Source: Hyphomicrobiales bacterium
GTDB taxonomy: Bacteria; Pseudomonadota; Alphaproteobacteria; Rhizobiales; Xanthobacteraceae
Direction of reading: 5' to 3'
DNA: 64,000 nucleotides
Assembly: GCA_017305555.1 (NCBI GenBank)
Contig: JAFKKM010000031.1
Coordinates: forward strand, 1-64,000
Numbering within the stretch: the first letter of the stretch is position 1; every line of letters begins with the position of its first letter. Below the pieces are notes generated by a model. It did no database searches, was not told where the DNA came from, and worked only from the letters and a program-made list of their open reading frames with translations. Both the position numbers and the translations under genes were made by a program. Below are positions 12,011 through 20,756 of the stretch, one piece after another.

Positions 12011-12976
12011 ATGTCGACGCCAATACACGCCAAGGTTGTAATCATCGGTTCTGGACCGGCCGGCTATACTGCCGGCATTTACGCCGCCCGCGCGATGCTG
12101 GAGCCGGTGCTGATCCAGGGCATCCAGCCCGGCGGGCAGCTCACCATCACCACCGACGTGGAGAACTATCCCGGCTTCGGCGACGTGATCCAGGGCCCCT
12201 GGCTGATGGAGCAGATGGAGCGGCAGGCCGCTCATGTCGGCACCAAGATCGTCACCGATCTGGTGACCAAGCTCGACCTCGGGCAACGGCCGTTCCGACT
12301 CACCTGCGACAGCGGCGACGTCTATCTCGCGGACACCGTCATCCTCGCCACAGGCGCGCAGGCGCGCTGGCTCGGGATGCCGTCCGAGGAAATGTTCAAG
12401 GGCTTTGGCGTGTCCGCCTGCGCCACCTGCGACGGCTTCTTCTACCGCGGCAAGAACGTCGTGGTGGTCGGCGGCGGCAACACCGCGGTCGAGGAGGCGT
12501 TGTTCCTGACCAACTTCGCCGCCAAGGTCACCGTCGTGCATCGCCGCGACCATTTCCGCGCCGAACGCATCCTGCAGGATCGCCTGTTCAATCACCCGAA
12601 GATCGAGGTGGTCTGGGACAGCGTGCTCGACGAGATCTGCGGCGACAAGGAGCCGACCAAGGTCACCAACGTCAAACTGAAGAACATCAAGACCGGCGCG
12701 GTGACCGAAATCGCCGCCGACGGCGTCTTCATCGCCATCGGCCATGCGCCGGCGACCGAACTGGTCGCGGGTCAGCTCAAACTCAAACCCTCCGGCTATG
12801 TCGAGGTCGCCCCGCATTCCACCGCAACCTCTGTGCCGGGCGTGTTTGCCGCCGGCGACGTCGCCGATGAAACCTATCGCCAGGCCGTCACGGCCGCCGG
12901 CATGGGCTGCATGGCCGCCCTCGAAGCCGAACGTTTCCTTGCCCACAGCGCCACCGAACGGGCCGCAGCGGAGTAA
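12011..12976 (+). CDS. trxB: thioredoxin reductase
   Basis: 321-residue FAD/NADPH enzyme that reduces thioredoxin in the cytoplasm. The FAD-binding GSGPAGYTAGIYAAR is at residues 14-28, the redox-active CATC at Cys137-Cys140, the NADPH motif VVGGGNTAVEEA near 152-163 and the C-terminal FAD motif GVFAAGDVADETYRQ. The ribosome binding site GAGAGAAGGGG precedes the start. A LysR gene follows after two bases, so the two are probably cotranscribed. Confidence 0.97.
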   Translation: MSTPIHAKVVIIGSGPAGYTAGIYAARAMLEPVLIQGIQPGGQLTITTDVENYPGFGDVIQGPWLMEQMERQAAHVGTKIVTDLVTKLDLGQRPFRLTCDSGDVYLADTVILATGAQARWLGMPSEEMFKGFGVSACATCDGFFYRGKNVVVVGGGNTAVEEALFLTNFAAKVTVVHRRDHFRAERILQDRLFNHPKIEVVWDSVLDEICGDKEPTKVTNVKLKNIKTGAVTEIAADGVFIAIGHAPATELVAGQLKLKPSGYVEVAPHSTATSVPGVFAAGDVADETYRQAVTAAGMGCMAALEAERFLAHSATERAAAE

Positions 12977-12978
12977 AC

Positions 12979-13902
12979 ATGCCTCGTAATCGCGACAGCT
13001 TCTCGGACATGGACTGGGATAAGCTGAAGGTCTTTCACGCCGCGGCAGAAGCCGGGAGTTTCACCCACGCCGGCGAGCAACTCGGACTATCGCAGTCCGC
13101 AGTCTCCCGTCAGGTCAGCGCGCTCGAACAGGAATTGTCGGTCTCGCTGTTTCATCGCCACGCTCGTGGCCTGATCCTCACCGAACAGGGCGACCTGCTG
13201 TTTCGCACGGCGCATGACGTGTTCATGCAGTTGCAGGCGGCGCGCGCCAAGCTCACCGACAGCCGCGAGCGCCCCAGCGGGGATCTCAAGATCACCACGA
13301 CGCCCGGCGTCGGCATTCACTGGCTGATCCCGCGGCTCGGCGAATTCACCGCGCTGTTTCCCGAAATCCGCATCTCGCTGATCGTCACCGACGAAGAACT
13401 CGACCTCTCGATGCGCGAGGCCGACGTCGCGATCCGCACCCGCAAGCCGACGCAACCCGACCTGATCCAGCGCAAGCTGTTCGCGATGGGCTTCCACGCC
13501 TATTGCTCGCCGGAATACATCAAGCACTTCGGCACGCCGCGCACGCTGGAAGATCTCGACGGCCATCGCATCATCCTGCTGAGCGACGCGCAGGTGCCGC
13601 AACACCTTCAGAACCGCAACTGGCTGGTCGAAGCCGGACGCAACGGCTCCGGCCCGCGCGAGGCATTCTTCAAGGTCAACAACATCCTCGGACTGGTGCG
13701 CGCCTGCCAGCAGGGGCTCGGCATCGCCGCACTGCCCGATTACCTGGTCGAAGATACCAACCGGCTGGTGCAACTGTTCAGTGAATCCGATTCAATCCAA
13801 CTCGATACATATTTTGTGTATCCCGAGGAACTGAAGTCGGTGGCGCGCGTGCAGGCCTTCCGGGATTTTGTCGTCAGCAAGGCGCAGCGCTGGCCGTCCT
13901 GA
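12979..13902 (+). CDS. LysR-family transcriptional regulator
   Basis: 307 residues. The N-terminal winged helix-turn-helix (about residues 11-70, with DKLKVFHAAAEAGSFTHAGEQL and SQSAVSRQVSALEQ) is followed by a LysR substrate-binding domain (GDLKITTTPGVG onwards to FVYPEELKSVARVQAFRDFV). It starts two bases after the trxB stop, which suggests an operon and perhaps a redox-related role, but no divergent target is present. Effector unknown. Confidence 0.92.
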   Translation: MPRNRDSFSDMDWDKLKVFHAAAEAGSFTHAGEQLGLSQSAVSRQVSALEQELSVSLFHRHARGLILTEQGDLLFRTAHDVFMQLQAARAKLTDSRERPSGDLKITTTPGVGIHWLIPRLGEFTALFPEIRISLIVTDEELDLSMREADVAIRTRKPTQPDLIQRKLFAMGFHAYCSPEYIKHFGTPRTLEDLDGHRIILLSDAQVPQHLQNRNWLVEAGRNGSGPREAFFKVNNILGLVRACQQGLGIAALPDYLVEDTNRLVQLFSESDSIQLDTYFVYPEELKSVARVQAFRDFVVSKAQRWPS

Positions 13903-14027
13903 AATACCAGCGCTTCTTGAATAGCAGCTCTTCTCGAATACCAGCCTTGCACACCTTCAATCGTCGCATGACTGACATGCGACTTGTCTGGTTGCCGCAA
14001 TGCGCCGACGGGGATCATACTCTTCAC

Positions 14028-14163
14028 ACACTGAGCGGTCGCACCGCGCATCTGTCCCCCTCCTCTAGCGGTGCGGGCGTTCAGTTATCCCTCTTGGAAG
14101 GTGATTGTGTCGGCCTCACGTGGCCAATACCTCAAGCCGGGCTCTTCGAGCCCGGCTTTTTTC
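14028..14163 (+). ncRNA. probable small regulatory RNA with anti-Shine-Dalgarno loop
   Basis: A 136-base candidate transcript between the LysR gene and parA. A -35-like TTGCCG (13992-13997) and -10-like CATACT (14016-14021), 18 bases apart, lie just upstream. A perfect 7-bp stem GCACCGC (14041-14047)/GCGGTGC (14068-14074) displays a loop containing CCCCCTCCTCT, complementary to ribosome binding sites. A second hairpin GGCC-TCACGT-GGCC follows, then a strong terminator. This is the build of alphaproteobacterial trans-acting sRNAs with exposed CCUCCUC loops. No open reading frame with a ribosome site is seen. Confidence 0.65.
14134..14162 (+). terminator. strong intrinsic terminator
   Basis: AAGCCGGGCTC and GAGCCCGGCTT form an 11-bp stem around TTC, followed by four more T. 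It ends the candidate small RNA. Confidence 0.9.
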
Positions 14164-14258
14164 TTGCGCCATGATCTCTTCGCGTCGCCGTTATCTCTTC
14201 GCGTTGAGCGCGTTTCAGCGCAACTCTGCACCCGACCGACGAGCATGATCCGCGCAAC

Positions 14259-14284
14259 AAAAAACGCGCGACATGCGCGCGTTT
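14259..14284 (-). terminator. intrinsic terminator after the ParA gene
   Basis: On the minus strand AAACGCGCG and CGCGCGTTT form a 9-bp stem around a 5-base loop and run into TTTTTT, 25 bases beyond the ParA stop codon. Confidence 0.85.
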
Positions 14285-14309
14285 GAAGCTCGGCGGCTGC
14301 GGCGTACGA

Positions 14310-14990
14310 TTACGCCGCTTGCTTGTGCATCGCGCCGTTGGACGATGCGCTGCCGCGAATGGCCTTGACCGAACGATCGATCGCGGACCACAGCCGGCTG
14401 ATCTCGGACGCCGCGCGGCCTTCGGAATAGTATTCCTGAGCGCCTTCGCCGTGGGCCAATGCCAACAGCAAATCGGCGCGGTTGGTGACCTGGCCGCTCC
14501 AAACAGGTGCGCGGAATTTCGCCAGTGCTTCACGCGCGATGGTGACGATCGGGCTTTCAGAACCTTCACGCAGTGCCGGCGCACCGTTCATCACCACGGC
14601 ATAAGGCTTGCGCGCCGAACGGCAGGTCAGAATGGTTTCCTGCACGGCGTTGACGTCGAATACGCCGGGCCGCGCGGGAATAATCACCATCGTCGCATTG
14701 CGTATGGCGTCGTCGACAACGGCCGACACGTTCGGCGGCGTATCGATGAAAACCCACTCGTAGCCATCACGCTTGGCGCTCGCGACGATTTCGCTCACCG
14801 AACGATTAGCGGTTTTCAGCGGCGGCTCGTTGGTGCCGCGCAGTTTGTGCCAGAGCGTCAACGATCCTTGCGGATCGGCATCGACAAGAAGACATGGGCG
14901 CGACGGTTTATGGACGTGCGCGGCAAGATGAGCCGTCAGAGTGCTTTTCCCCGAGCCCCCCTTGCGTGATGCAAAAACAATAACGTTCAT
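14310..14990 (-). CDS. orphan ParA/MinD-type ATPase
   Basis: 226 residues. The deviant Walker A motif KGGSGKST (residues 10-17) with its signature lysine, switch I region LLVDADPQGSLTLW and Walker B-like VFIDTPPN identify a ParA/MinD superfamily ATPase, close to the short VirC1/ParA form without an N-terminal DNA-binding domain. No ParB gene is next to it and no parS-like palindrome was noticed, so it is unlikely to be the chromosomal partition protein. It might position another cargo. It is monocistronic with its own terminator. Confidence 0.85.
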   Translation of the reverse strand: MNVIVFASRKGGSGKSTLTAHLAAHVHKPSRPCLLVDADPQGSLTLWHKLRGTNEPPLKTANRSVSEIVASAKRDGYEWVFIDTPPNVSAVVDDAIRNATMVIIPARPGVFDVNAVQETILTCRSARKPYAVVMNGAPALREGSESPIVTIAREALAKFRAPVWSGQVTNRADLLLALAHGEGAQEYYSEGRAASEISRLWSAIDRSVKAIRGSASSNGAMHKQAA

Positions 14991-15149
14991 ACCTTGGCCT
15001 CCAGATTGACCCCAGAAGGCGAAAGTGAATCAGGTTGCTGATTCGTTAAAGCAAAATTTGCGATATCAGAGTCTCGACATACTAGATTTAGTCGGTGAGT
15101 GGGCCTTTCGAGTCACACCATGCAATGCAACAACGTGCAAAGCGCGGCT

Positions 15150-15464
15150 TCAACCTGCCTCGCCACCCCGCGCGCGTTGACGTTCAAGCCATTTGCGCTC
15201 CATCCAACCCAACAAACGGACGATCGGTCCCTGCAGGAACGGAATATCCTGCGCGATCAGCATCAAGCCGAGTGGGAGCATCCAGAGTCCCAGCACCGGC
15301 AGAAAGCTGAAGATGCCACCGACGATCAGCAGAATCCCCAAGGGAATACGGACCAGCCGCGAGGACGGCTGACGCACCCAGGTGAAGAAACGCGCCAGCT
15401 TCGGCGGCAGCTTGCTTTCGAACCAGGCAAAGTGCCGGTCCAATTCGGCTCGATGATTCTTCAC
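15150..15464 (-). CDS. small membrane protein, unknown function
   Basis: 104 residues. A soluble, basic N-terminus (residues 1-35) is followed by a hydrophobic hairpin of two membrane segments, IPLGILLIVGGIFSFLPVLG and LWMLPLGLMLIAQDIPFLQG, and an Arg-rich tail. The GTG start overlaps the stop codon of the upstream open reading frame by GTGA, which points to translational coupling. I do not recognise the family; similar short proteins with a glycine-rich two-helix core are common in this order. Confidence 0.65.
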   Translation of the reverse strand: MKNHRAELDRHFAWFESKLPPKLARFFTWVRQPSSRLVRIPLGILLIVGGIFSFLPVLGLWMLPLGLMLIAQDIPFLQGPIVRLLGWMERKWLERQRARGGEAG

Positions 15465-15906
15465 TGATACCTCGCTTGAGTCGCTCGAAGATGGGGATCA
15501 ATCGCGCCACCGCCAAGGCGACGGGCCGCCGCTGGCCCACAACGATCCGCTGCCACCAACACATTTTCGCCGTAATTGAGCCTGCCTCGGCGAGTTATCA
15601 GCAACCCGGTCATCACCGCGCGGATGATAACCGGCGTGACCTCGATCCGATCCCTGACGATCTGCGTTTCCGTAACCCTGCCGCTGCTGTCCGTCACATA
15701 ACCGGTATTCGCGCAGAATATCGTGCCATCGGTCTGCAGACATTGTCCGGCAGCTTCATTGCCAGTTCTTCAGCGGCGACAAGCAAGCCGGCCTCATCTG
15801 CCTCAACGCGGACAATCACGGCTTCTCGCTGTCGAAGGCGACGCTCGATGTCCTCCTTCTGACGTTCAAGCGCTGCGACATCAACGCGTGCCGATAGTTC
15901 CGTCAT
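15461..15906 (-). pseudogene. hypothetical protein, apparently frameshifted
   Basis: Two overlapping reading frames look like halves of one gene. The first (15906-15694) encodes a helical, charged N-terminus (ALERQKEDIERRLRQREAV) and continues to a stop at 15694. The second (from about 15740 to 15461) would read CLQTDGTIFCANTGYVTD and on to GENVLVAADRCG, yet has no start codon until a GTG at 15697. The more protein-like reading switches frame near 15755. A sequencing error, programmed frameshift or decayed gene would each fit; alternatively two coupled small genes (ATGTGA overlap). Function unknown. Confidence 0.4.
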
Positions 15907-16010
15907 GGCTCAATTGGAGTCGCGCGCGCTCACACCCATGTGAGCGATGGAACGCCGCACGCGATTGTCCGTTGTTGAAGCATCCCCCGATACGCGAAGG
16001 AGATTGGAGC

Positions 16011-16649
16011 ATGAAGACAACGTTCCTCGCCGCCGCAGCCGCCACGGCAATGCTGGTGGCCGCGCCCGCCATGGCCGCGCCCGCCGCGAACAACAAGATT
16101 GCGCAAACCACGACGCAATCCGACACCGCAACACCGCCCACCGCAGCCAAGCCGATGAAGAAATCGACCAAGCACATTTCTGCCAAGCGGATGAAGAAAA
16201 CGACTCATCACCGCAAGCACATGAGCCGGATGGACCAGCCGCGTTACAGCAGCAACATGCGCTACAGTCGCGCCGATCAGCCGCGCTATGATCGCAGCGC
16301 CACCTATCGCGACGAATGGAATCGGCCGATGAACACCGGCTTCGCGCCGCTCGATTTCGCCGGCAACGTGGTTGACGGCGCGATCGGTACCGCGGGCGCG
16401 ATCGCAGGCACCGCTGTCGGCACCGCCGGAGCCGTTGCCGCCGCCCCGTTCGGTGCAGGCCCCTACGGCTATCGCAACACTTACGCGTATGAGCCGGAAT
16501 ACGCCTACAACGACGTCTCCAACGCGCCGTATTCATATAACGGCACCGTGATGCAGGATTCGCAGAGCTACGCAGCGCGTAACGGCTTCGTCTGCCACCC
16601 CGGCACCATGTACAAGAACTCGTTCGGCCAGCGACAGCTTTGCCAGTAG
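16011..16649 (+). CDS. secreted hypothetical protein, basic and glycine/tyrosine rich
   Basis: 212 residues. A clear signal peptide ends at AMA-AP (about residue 22). The mature part starts with a Lys/His-rich basic stretch (residues 45-75), then Tyr/Arg repeats (QPRYSSNMRYSRADQPRY), a hydrophobic Gly/Ala segment GAIGTAGAIAGTAVGTAGAV that resembles a glycine-zipper membrane helix, and a Tyr-rich tail with two cysteines (FVCHPGTMY, QLCQ). The ATG at 16011 has GAAGGAG eleven bases upstream; longer frames to the left are artefacts. No known enzyme motif; probably envelope-associated. Confidence 0.75.
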   Translation: MKTTFLAAAAATAMLVAAPAMAAPAANNKIAQTTTQSDTATPPTAAKPMKKSTKHISAKRMKKTTHHRKHMSRMDQPRYSSNMRYSRADQPRYDRSATYRDEWNRPMNTGFAPLDFAGNVVDGAIGTAGAIAGTAVGTAGAVAAAPFGAGPYGYRNTYAYEPEYAYNDVSNAPYSYNGTVMQDSQSYAARNGFVCHPGTMYKNSFGQRQLCQ

Positions 16650-16725
16650 CACGCATGGCGTAACTTCATGTCGTGCATGAGCGGCGCGCGCCAGTTGACG
16701 ATGTCAGGCGCGCGCCGTGTCGCAA

Positions 16726-17436
16726 TCAGCTCAGCCAGCTCACCTTGCCGGTCGCAAGATCGTGCATCGCGCCGACGATTTTCAAATCGCCTGCCGCAAC
16801 CAGTTGCTTCATGACCGGGCTTTTTGCCGTTAGCTCGGCCACCGCCATCCGGACGTTGGTTTCGGCCACCGCCTGGACGAAGACTGCATTCTTCGAAGTG
16901 CGGTCGCCGCTCGCCTTGGTGGCCTTCACCGCGGGCCGGATGTTGGCCAGCGTCGCCGTCAGATTACCAAGCTTGGCGTTGTCGATCGCGCCCTTCACCG
17001 CCCCGCATTCGTTGTGGCCGAGCACAACGATGGCGCGCGTGCCGGTGATCTTGGTCGCGAATTCGAGACTGCCGATGATATCGGTGTTGACGAAATTGCC
17101 CGCGACACGCGCGCAGAAGATGTCGCCGATCCGCTGGTCGAACACCAGTTCGGGCGGCACGCGGGAATCGATACAGCCGACAACCGTTGCGAACGGCGCC
17201 TGGCCCTTCGCCGTTTCCTTCGCTTGCTTGATCAGATCGCAATTAACGGTGTGGCCGCCAACGAAGCGCTCGTTGCCGGCTTTCAGCCGCGCCAGCGCGT
17301 CAGCAGGCGAGGTCGCGCGCTGACTATCCTTGGTCATCACCGCACAGGCAGCAGGCTCCGCCTCGGCGCGCGTCGCCACAAAACCCGACCACAAAGCGGC
17401 TGACGCGCAGCCACAGAAGGCACGACGGCTCAACAT
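16726..17436 (-). CDS. beta-class carbonic anhydrase with Tat-type signal peptide
   Basis: 236 residues, interconverts CO2 and bicarbonate. Zinc ligands of the beta class are complete: Cys88 (VVGCIDSRVPPE, with the Asp90/Arg92 dyad), His141 and Cys144 (VLGHNECGAV). The N-terminus LSRRAFCG followed by a hydrophobic stretch and AEA cleavage site resembles a twin-arginine signal, so the enzyme probably folds with zinc in the cytoplasm and works in the periplasm. Start chosen at 17436 because AAGGAG lies seven bases upstream; the 14-residue upstream extension is unlikely. Lies 126 bases downstream of glpK. Confidence 0.92.
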   Translation of the reverse strand: MLSRRAFCGCASAALWSGFVATRAEAEPAACAVMTKDSQRATSPADALARLKAGNERFVGGHTVNCDLIKQAKETAKGQAPFATVVGCIDSRVPPELVFDQRIGDIFCARVAGNFVNTDIIGSLEFATKITGTRAIVVLGHNECGAVKGAIDNAKLGNLTATLANIRPAVKATKASGDRTSKNAVFVQAVAETNVRMAVAELTAKSPVMKQLVAAGDLKIVGAMHDLATGKVSWLS

Positions 17437-17562
17437 CTCATTGCTCCTTGAATCGCGTTTCCTCAGACGGCAAGCCATGCCGTCGCCGCGCGCCCCCGCG
17501 CGTGCCGGTATTATCAGGTGGAATTAGTTAAAGATCGTATCTGAAGGTCGTGAGACCTCGAA

Positions 17563-19071
17563 CTAATCGTCGCCGTCGTCGCTCGCGAGTACGCCGCGCA
17601 TCGCCGCCGCCCAGCCCTTCAGCTTCCGCGCACGGGTGGCGGCGCTCATGTTCGGCCTGAAGCGGCGTTCCAGCCGCCAGGTGTCCGCGAACCGCGCCGG
17701 CTCGGGATAGACGCCGGCGCCGAGCCCGGCGAGATAGGCCGCCCCCAATGCCGTCGTCTCCTGAATGACCGGGCGATCGACCGGCGCGTCGAGCAGATCA
17801 GCCAGCCGCTGCATGGTCCAGTCCGACACCGCCATGCCGCCATCGACACGCAGCACCGTGTTGGTACCGGCCGCGTCGGGCCAGTCGGCGCGCATCGCCG
17901 CCCACAGGTCGTGGGTCTGATAACAGACGCTTTCCAGCGCGGCGTGTGCCAGTTCGGCGGGGCCGGTGTTACGCGTCAGGCCGAACAGCCCGCCGCGCAC
18001 GCGCGGATTCCAGTATGGCGCCCCTAACCCGACGAAGGCCGGCACCAGATAGACCGCCTGCGCCGGATCGGAGTGATCCGCCAGCGGACCGCTCTCGGCG
18101 GCGTTAGCGATGATCTTCAAGCCGTCGCGCAGCCACTGCACCGCGGAGCCGGCGACGAAGATCGAACCTTCCAGCGCATAGGTGCGCCGGCCGTTCAACT
18201 GATAGGCGACGGTGGTGAGCAGCTTGTTGTTCGACGTCACCGCCGTGGTGCCGGTATTAAGCAGCGCGAAGCAGCCGGTGCCGTAAGTCGATTTCATCAT
18301 GCCTGGCGCGAAGCAGGCCTGGCCGATGGTCGCCGCCTGCTGATCGCCGGCGATACCGCGAATGGCGATGCTGCCGCCGAACAATTCCGCCGCACTGTCG
18401 CCGAAATGCGCCGAAGAGTCGCGCACCTCCGGCAGCATCGAACGCGGCACCCGCAGGATTTGCAGCAGCGCATCATCCCATTCGCCGGTGTGGATATTGA
18501 ACAGCAACGTGCGCGAGGCATTGGTGGCGTCGGTGGCGTGGACCTTGCCGTCAGTGAGCCGCCACAACAGATACGAGTCTACTGTGCCGAACAGCAGTTC
18601 GCCGCGCTCGGCCCGCGCCCGCGCGCCGGGCACATGATCCAGAATCCACGCCACCTTGGTGCCGGAGAAATACGGATCGATAATCAGCCCGGTGCGCGAG
18701 GTGATTTCCGGCTCATGACCATCGGCCTTGAGTTGCGCACAGACCTCCGCCGTGCGGCGATCCTGCCAGACGATGGCGCGATGCACCGCGCGGCCGGTGG
18801 CGCGATCCCACACCACCGTAGTCTCGCGCTGGTTGGTGATGCCGATGGCCGCGATATCGGCCGCCGCGACATTGGCCTTCCGCATCGCCTCGCGGCAGGT
18901 CGCGAGCGTCGATTGCCAGATGTCGTCGGGCTCATGTTCGACCCAGCCCGACGCCGGAAAATGCTGCGGGAATTCCTGCTGGGCAATCGCCGCGATCGAG
19001 GTGTCGGCGCGAAACACGATGGCGCGCGACGACGTGGTGCCCTGATCAATCGCGAGGATATGAGACGACAT
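17563..19071 (-). CDS. glpK: glycerol kinase
   Basis: 502-residue FGGY-family sugar kinase that phosphorylates glycerol to glycerol 3-phosphate. N-terminal phosphate-binding [12 protein letters not shown] (residues 9-20), glycerol-site residues in [17 protein letters not shown], and the FGGY signatures ([27 protein letters not shown]) are present. Length and motifs are normal. The start at 19071 begins at [11 protein letters not shown]; an in-frame start further upstream would add eleven unusual residues. No glpF or glpD is adjacent. Confidence 0.96.
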   Translation of the reverse strand: MSSHILAIDQGTTSSRAIVFRADTSIAAIAQQEFPQHFPASGWVEHEPDDIWQSTLATCREAMRKANVAAADIAAIGITNQRETTVVWDRATGRAVHRAIVWQDRRTAEVCAQLKADGHEPEITSRTGLIIDPYFSGTKVAWILDHVPGARARAERGELLFGTVDSYLLWRLTDGKVHATDATNASRTLLFNIHTGEWDDALLQILRVPRSMLPEVRDSSAHFGDSAAELFGGSIAIRGIAGDQQAATIGQACFAPGMMKSTYGTGCFALLNTGTTAVTSNNKLLTTVAYQLNGRRTYALEGSIFVAGSAVQWLRDGLKIIANAAESGPLADHSDPAQAVYLVPAFVGLGAPYWNPRVRGGLFGLTRNTGPAELAHAALESVCYQTHDLWAAMRADWPDAAGTNTVLRVDGGMAVSDWTMQRLADLLDAPVDRPVIQETTALGAAYLAGLGAGVYPEPARFADTWRLERRFRPNMSAATRARKLKGWAAAMRGVLASDDGDD

Positions 19072-19240
19072 ACGGCATTTCCCGGTTACACTGTTCGAAG
19101 CCAAAGCAACCGGATTGCACGGCCAAGGTCAATATGCGGCAGCCCCGCCCCACATCGGACCATTCCGTGATCGACGGAACGATTTGGACGGCCTTGGTTT
19201 ATTCCTCTTCGGGGCCGCACAACAACCAGGAGATTCTTCG

Positions 19241-19642
19241 ATGGCACTGACAAAGATCGTCCTGGCAGGAGCCATGCTCACCGCACTCGGTTCGGTCGCC
19301 CTGGGGCAAGGGACGCCGCCGCTCAAAGAGGCATCGCCCCCGCCGCCCGGGACGCAGACCGGCGTGGTCAGAATCGTCAATCGGTTGAACGGAACGGTGG
19401 TGATCGAGCCGACCAAGGACAGCGCCAAAAACGCCAATCCGAACGCTGCTGCCGCAAAAGCCGCCGCTGAGAAAGCCGCTGAAAAGGCTGCCGCCGAAAA
19501 GGCCGCTGCGGAAGAAGCCTCCGCGGAACGCATGAAGATCAAGCGCGAACTGATCGACGGCGTCCATGCCGGCGACAAAATCAAGTTCACCGTCAGCGAG
19601 TCCAACGGCGCCAAGACGATTACCAAGATCGAGCCGGATTAG
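19241..19642 (+). CDS. secreted CusF-like small protein with Ala/Lys/Glu helical insert
   Basis: 133 residues. A signal peptide ends near residue 22 (ALGQG). The mature protein begins like a CusF/DUF OB-fold metallochaperone (TGVVRIVNRLNGTVVIEP) and ends like one (DGVHAGDKIKFTVSESNG...ITKIEPD), but the middle, where CusF has its Cu-binding Trp and Met residues, is replaced by an alanine/lysine/glutamate-rich helix (about 62-95) with KAAAEKAAE-type repeats. Copper binding is therefore not supported. The start has CCAGGAGA ten bases upstream. Divergent from glpK. Confidence 0.75.
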   Translation: MALTKIVLAGAMLTALGSVALGQGTPPLKEASPPPPGTQTGVVRIVNRLNGTVVIEPTKDSAKNANPNAAAAKAAAEKAAEKAAAEKAAAEEASAERMKIKRELIDGVHAGDKIKFTVSESNGAKTITKIEPD

Positions 19643-19661
19643 GTGGCACAACCCTTACCGC

Positions 19662-19739
19662 CATTGCGAGCGAAGCGAAGCAATCCCGTCTTTCTCTGAG
19701 GGCTGGATTGCTTCGTCGCTTCGTTTCTCGCAATGACGA
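19662..19739. repeat. palindromic intergenic repeat (type A)
   Basis: CATTGCGAGCGAAGCGAAGCAATCC at the left faces GGATTGCTTCG...CTCGCAATGACG at the right. The same unit recurs at 21928-22016 and 23283-23363, with shorter relatives near 39041-39073 and 43381-43418. It lies just past pimE, in a convergent gap. Confidence 0.88.
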
Positions 19740-19755
19740 AATATGAACTTGACGC

Positions 19756-20529
19756 CTACACCGATGCCGTCGTTACGCCGCCGTCGATGACGATGGTTTG
19801 CCCGGTCATGAAGGTGGATGCATCGGAGCCGAGATAGGCCACGGCGCCGGCAATCTCATGCGGCTCGCCGATGCGACGCAGCGGTGTGGTCGCGGTGCGG
19901 CGCTTCAGCAGCGCCTCGTCTTCCCACAGCGCACGGGCGAAATCGGTTTTCACCAGTCCGGGCGCGATACAATTGACGCGGACGCCTTTCGGTCCCCACT
20001 CGCCGGCGAGGCTGCGGCACAACGCGAAGTCCGCCGCTTTCGAAACGCCGTAAGCACCGATCACGGTGGAGCCGCGCAAGCCGCCGATCGACGAGATGAT
20101 CACCACGGAGCCGTTGCCACGCTCCGCCATCTGCGGGATCGCCCGCGCACAGAGCCAGACGTTGCTCTTGACGTTGGAGCCCATGATTTTGTCGAAGGCC
20201 TCATCGGTAATGTCGAGCAGCGGACCGTAATAGGGATTCACCGCCGCGTTGCAGACCAGGATATCGACCTTGCCGTAGTGTTTGGTGGCGCCGTCGATCA
20301 ACCCCTCGACTTCGTTCCGCCGCGAGATGTTGCAGGGAATGACCAGCGCATCGCCGCCGGCATCGCGGATGCCCTTGGCGACTTCCTCGCACGCATCGGC
20401 CTTGCGGCTCGACACCACCACCTTCGCACCCATCTTCGCCAGCAGTTCGGCCGACGCGCGGCCGATGCCACGACTGGAGCCGGTAACGACGGCAACCTTG
20501 CCGGTGAGATCGAAAGGTGTGTTCTGCAT
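19756..20529 (-). CDS. pimE: short-chain dehydrogenase/reductase, last gene of the pim cluster
   Basis: 257 residues. Cofactor motif TGSSRGIGRA (residues 17-26), NNAG-equivalent VCNAAVNP, and the catalytic set Ser146/147, Tyr160, Lys164 (YGVSKAA) define a classical SDR, probably NAD(P)-dependent on a hydroxyacyl-CoA or related substrate. The gene symbol rests on position: it is the sixth gene after pimF, A, B, C and D, as in the R. palustris pimFABCDE operon for pimeloyl-CoA and dicarboxylate beta-oxidation. A 227-base gap with repeats separates it from pimD. The start at 20529 drops an unlikely 12-residue extension. Confidence 0.8.
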   Translation of the reverse strand: MQNTPFDLTGKVAVVTGSSRGIGRASAELLAKMGAKVVVSSRKADACEEVAKGIRDAGGDALVIPCNISRRNEVEGLIDGATKHYGKVDILVCNAAVNPYYGPLLDITDEAFDKIMGSNVKSNVWLCARAIPQMAERGNGSVVIISSIGGLRGSTVIGAYGVSKAADFALCRSLAGEWGPKGVRVNCIAPGLVKTDFARALWEDEALLKRRTATTPLRRIGEPHEIAGAVAYLGSDASTFMTGQTIVIDGGVTTASV

Positions 20530-20575
20530 GGCGGCGTTTCCTGTTTTTTTGTTGCTGACCTTCAACTTACACCAG

Positions 20576-20708
20576 CGTCATACGCGGGCTTGACCCGCGT
20601 ATCCATCATTTCAAAATGATAGATTGCCGGGTCAAACCCGGCAATGACGCCTTATCATTACTGCTCCGCCCAAAACGTGGATGGCCGGGACAGAGCCCGG
20701 CCATGACG
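20576..20708. repeat. palindromic repeat pair (type B) between pimD and pimE
   Basis: Several hairpin arms of the form GTCATACGCGGGCTTGACCCGCGTATCC and TTGCCGGGTCAAACCCGGCAATGAC, then GGATGGCCGGGACAGAGCCCGGCCATGACG. These belong to the same family as 37356-37443 and 38954-39028. Confidence 0.85.
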
Positions 20709-20756
20709 CAGTGCGCGAGAGCAATGGCTGTGACCAACACAGCCCTCACGGCGCTA

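Noticed and set aside
11714-12946. 410-codon minus-strand frame opposite trxB
   Set aside because: Shadow of trxB, His/Asp/Gly rich without motifs.
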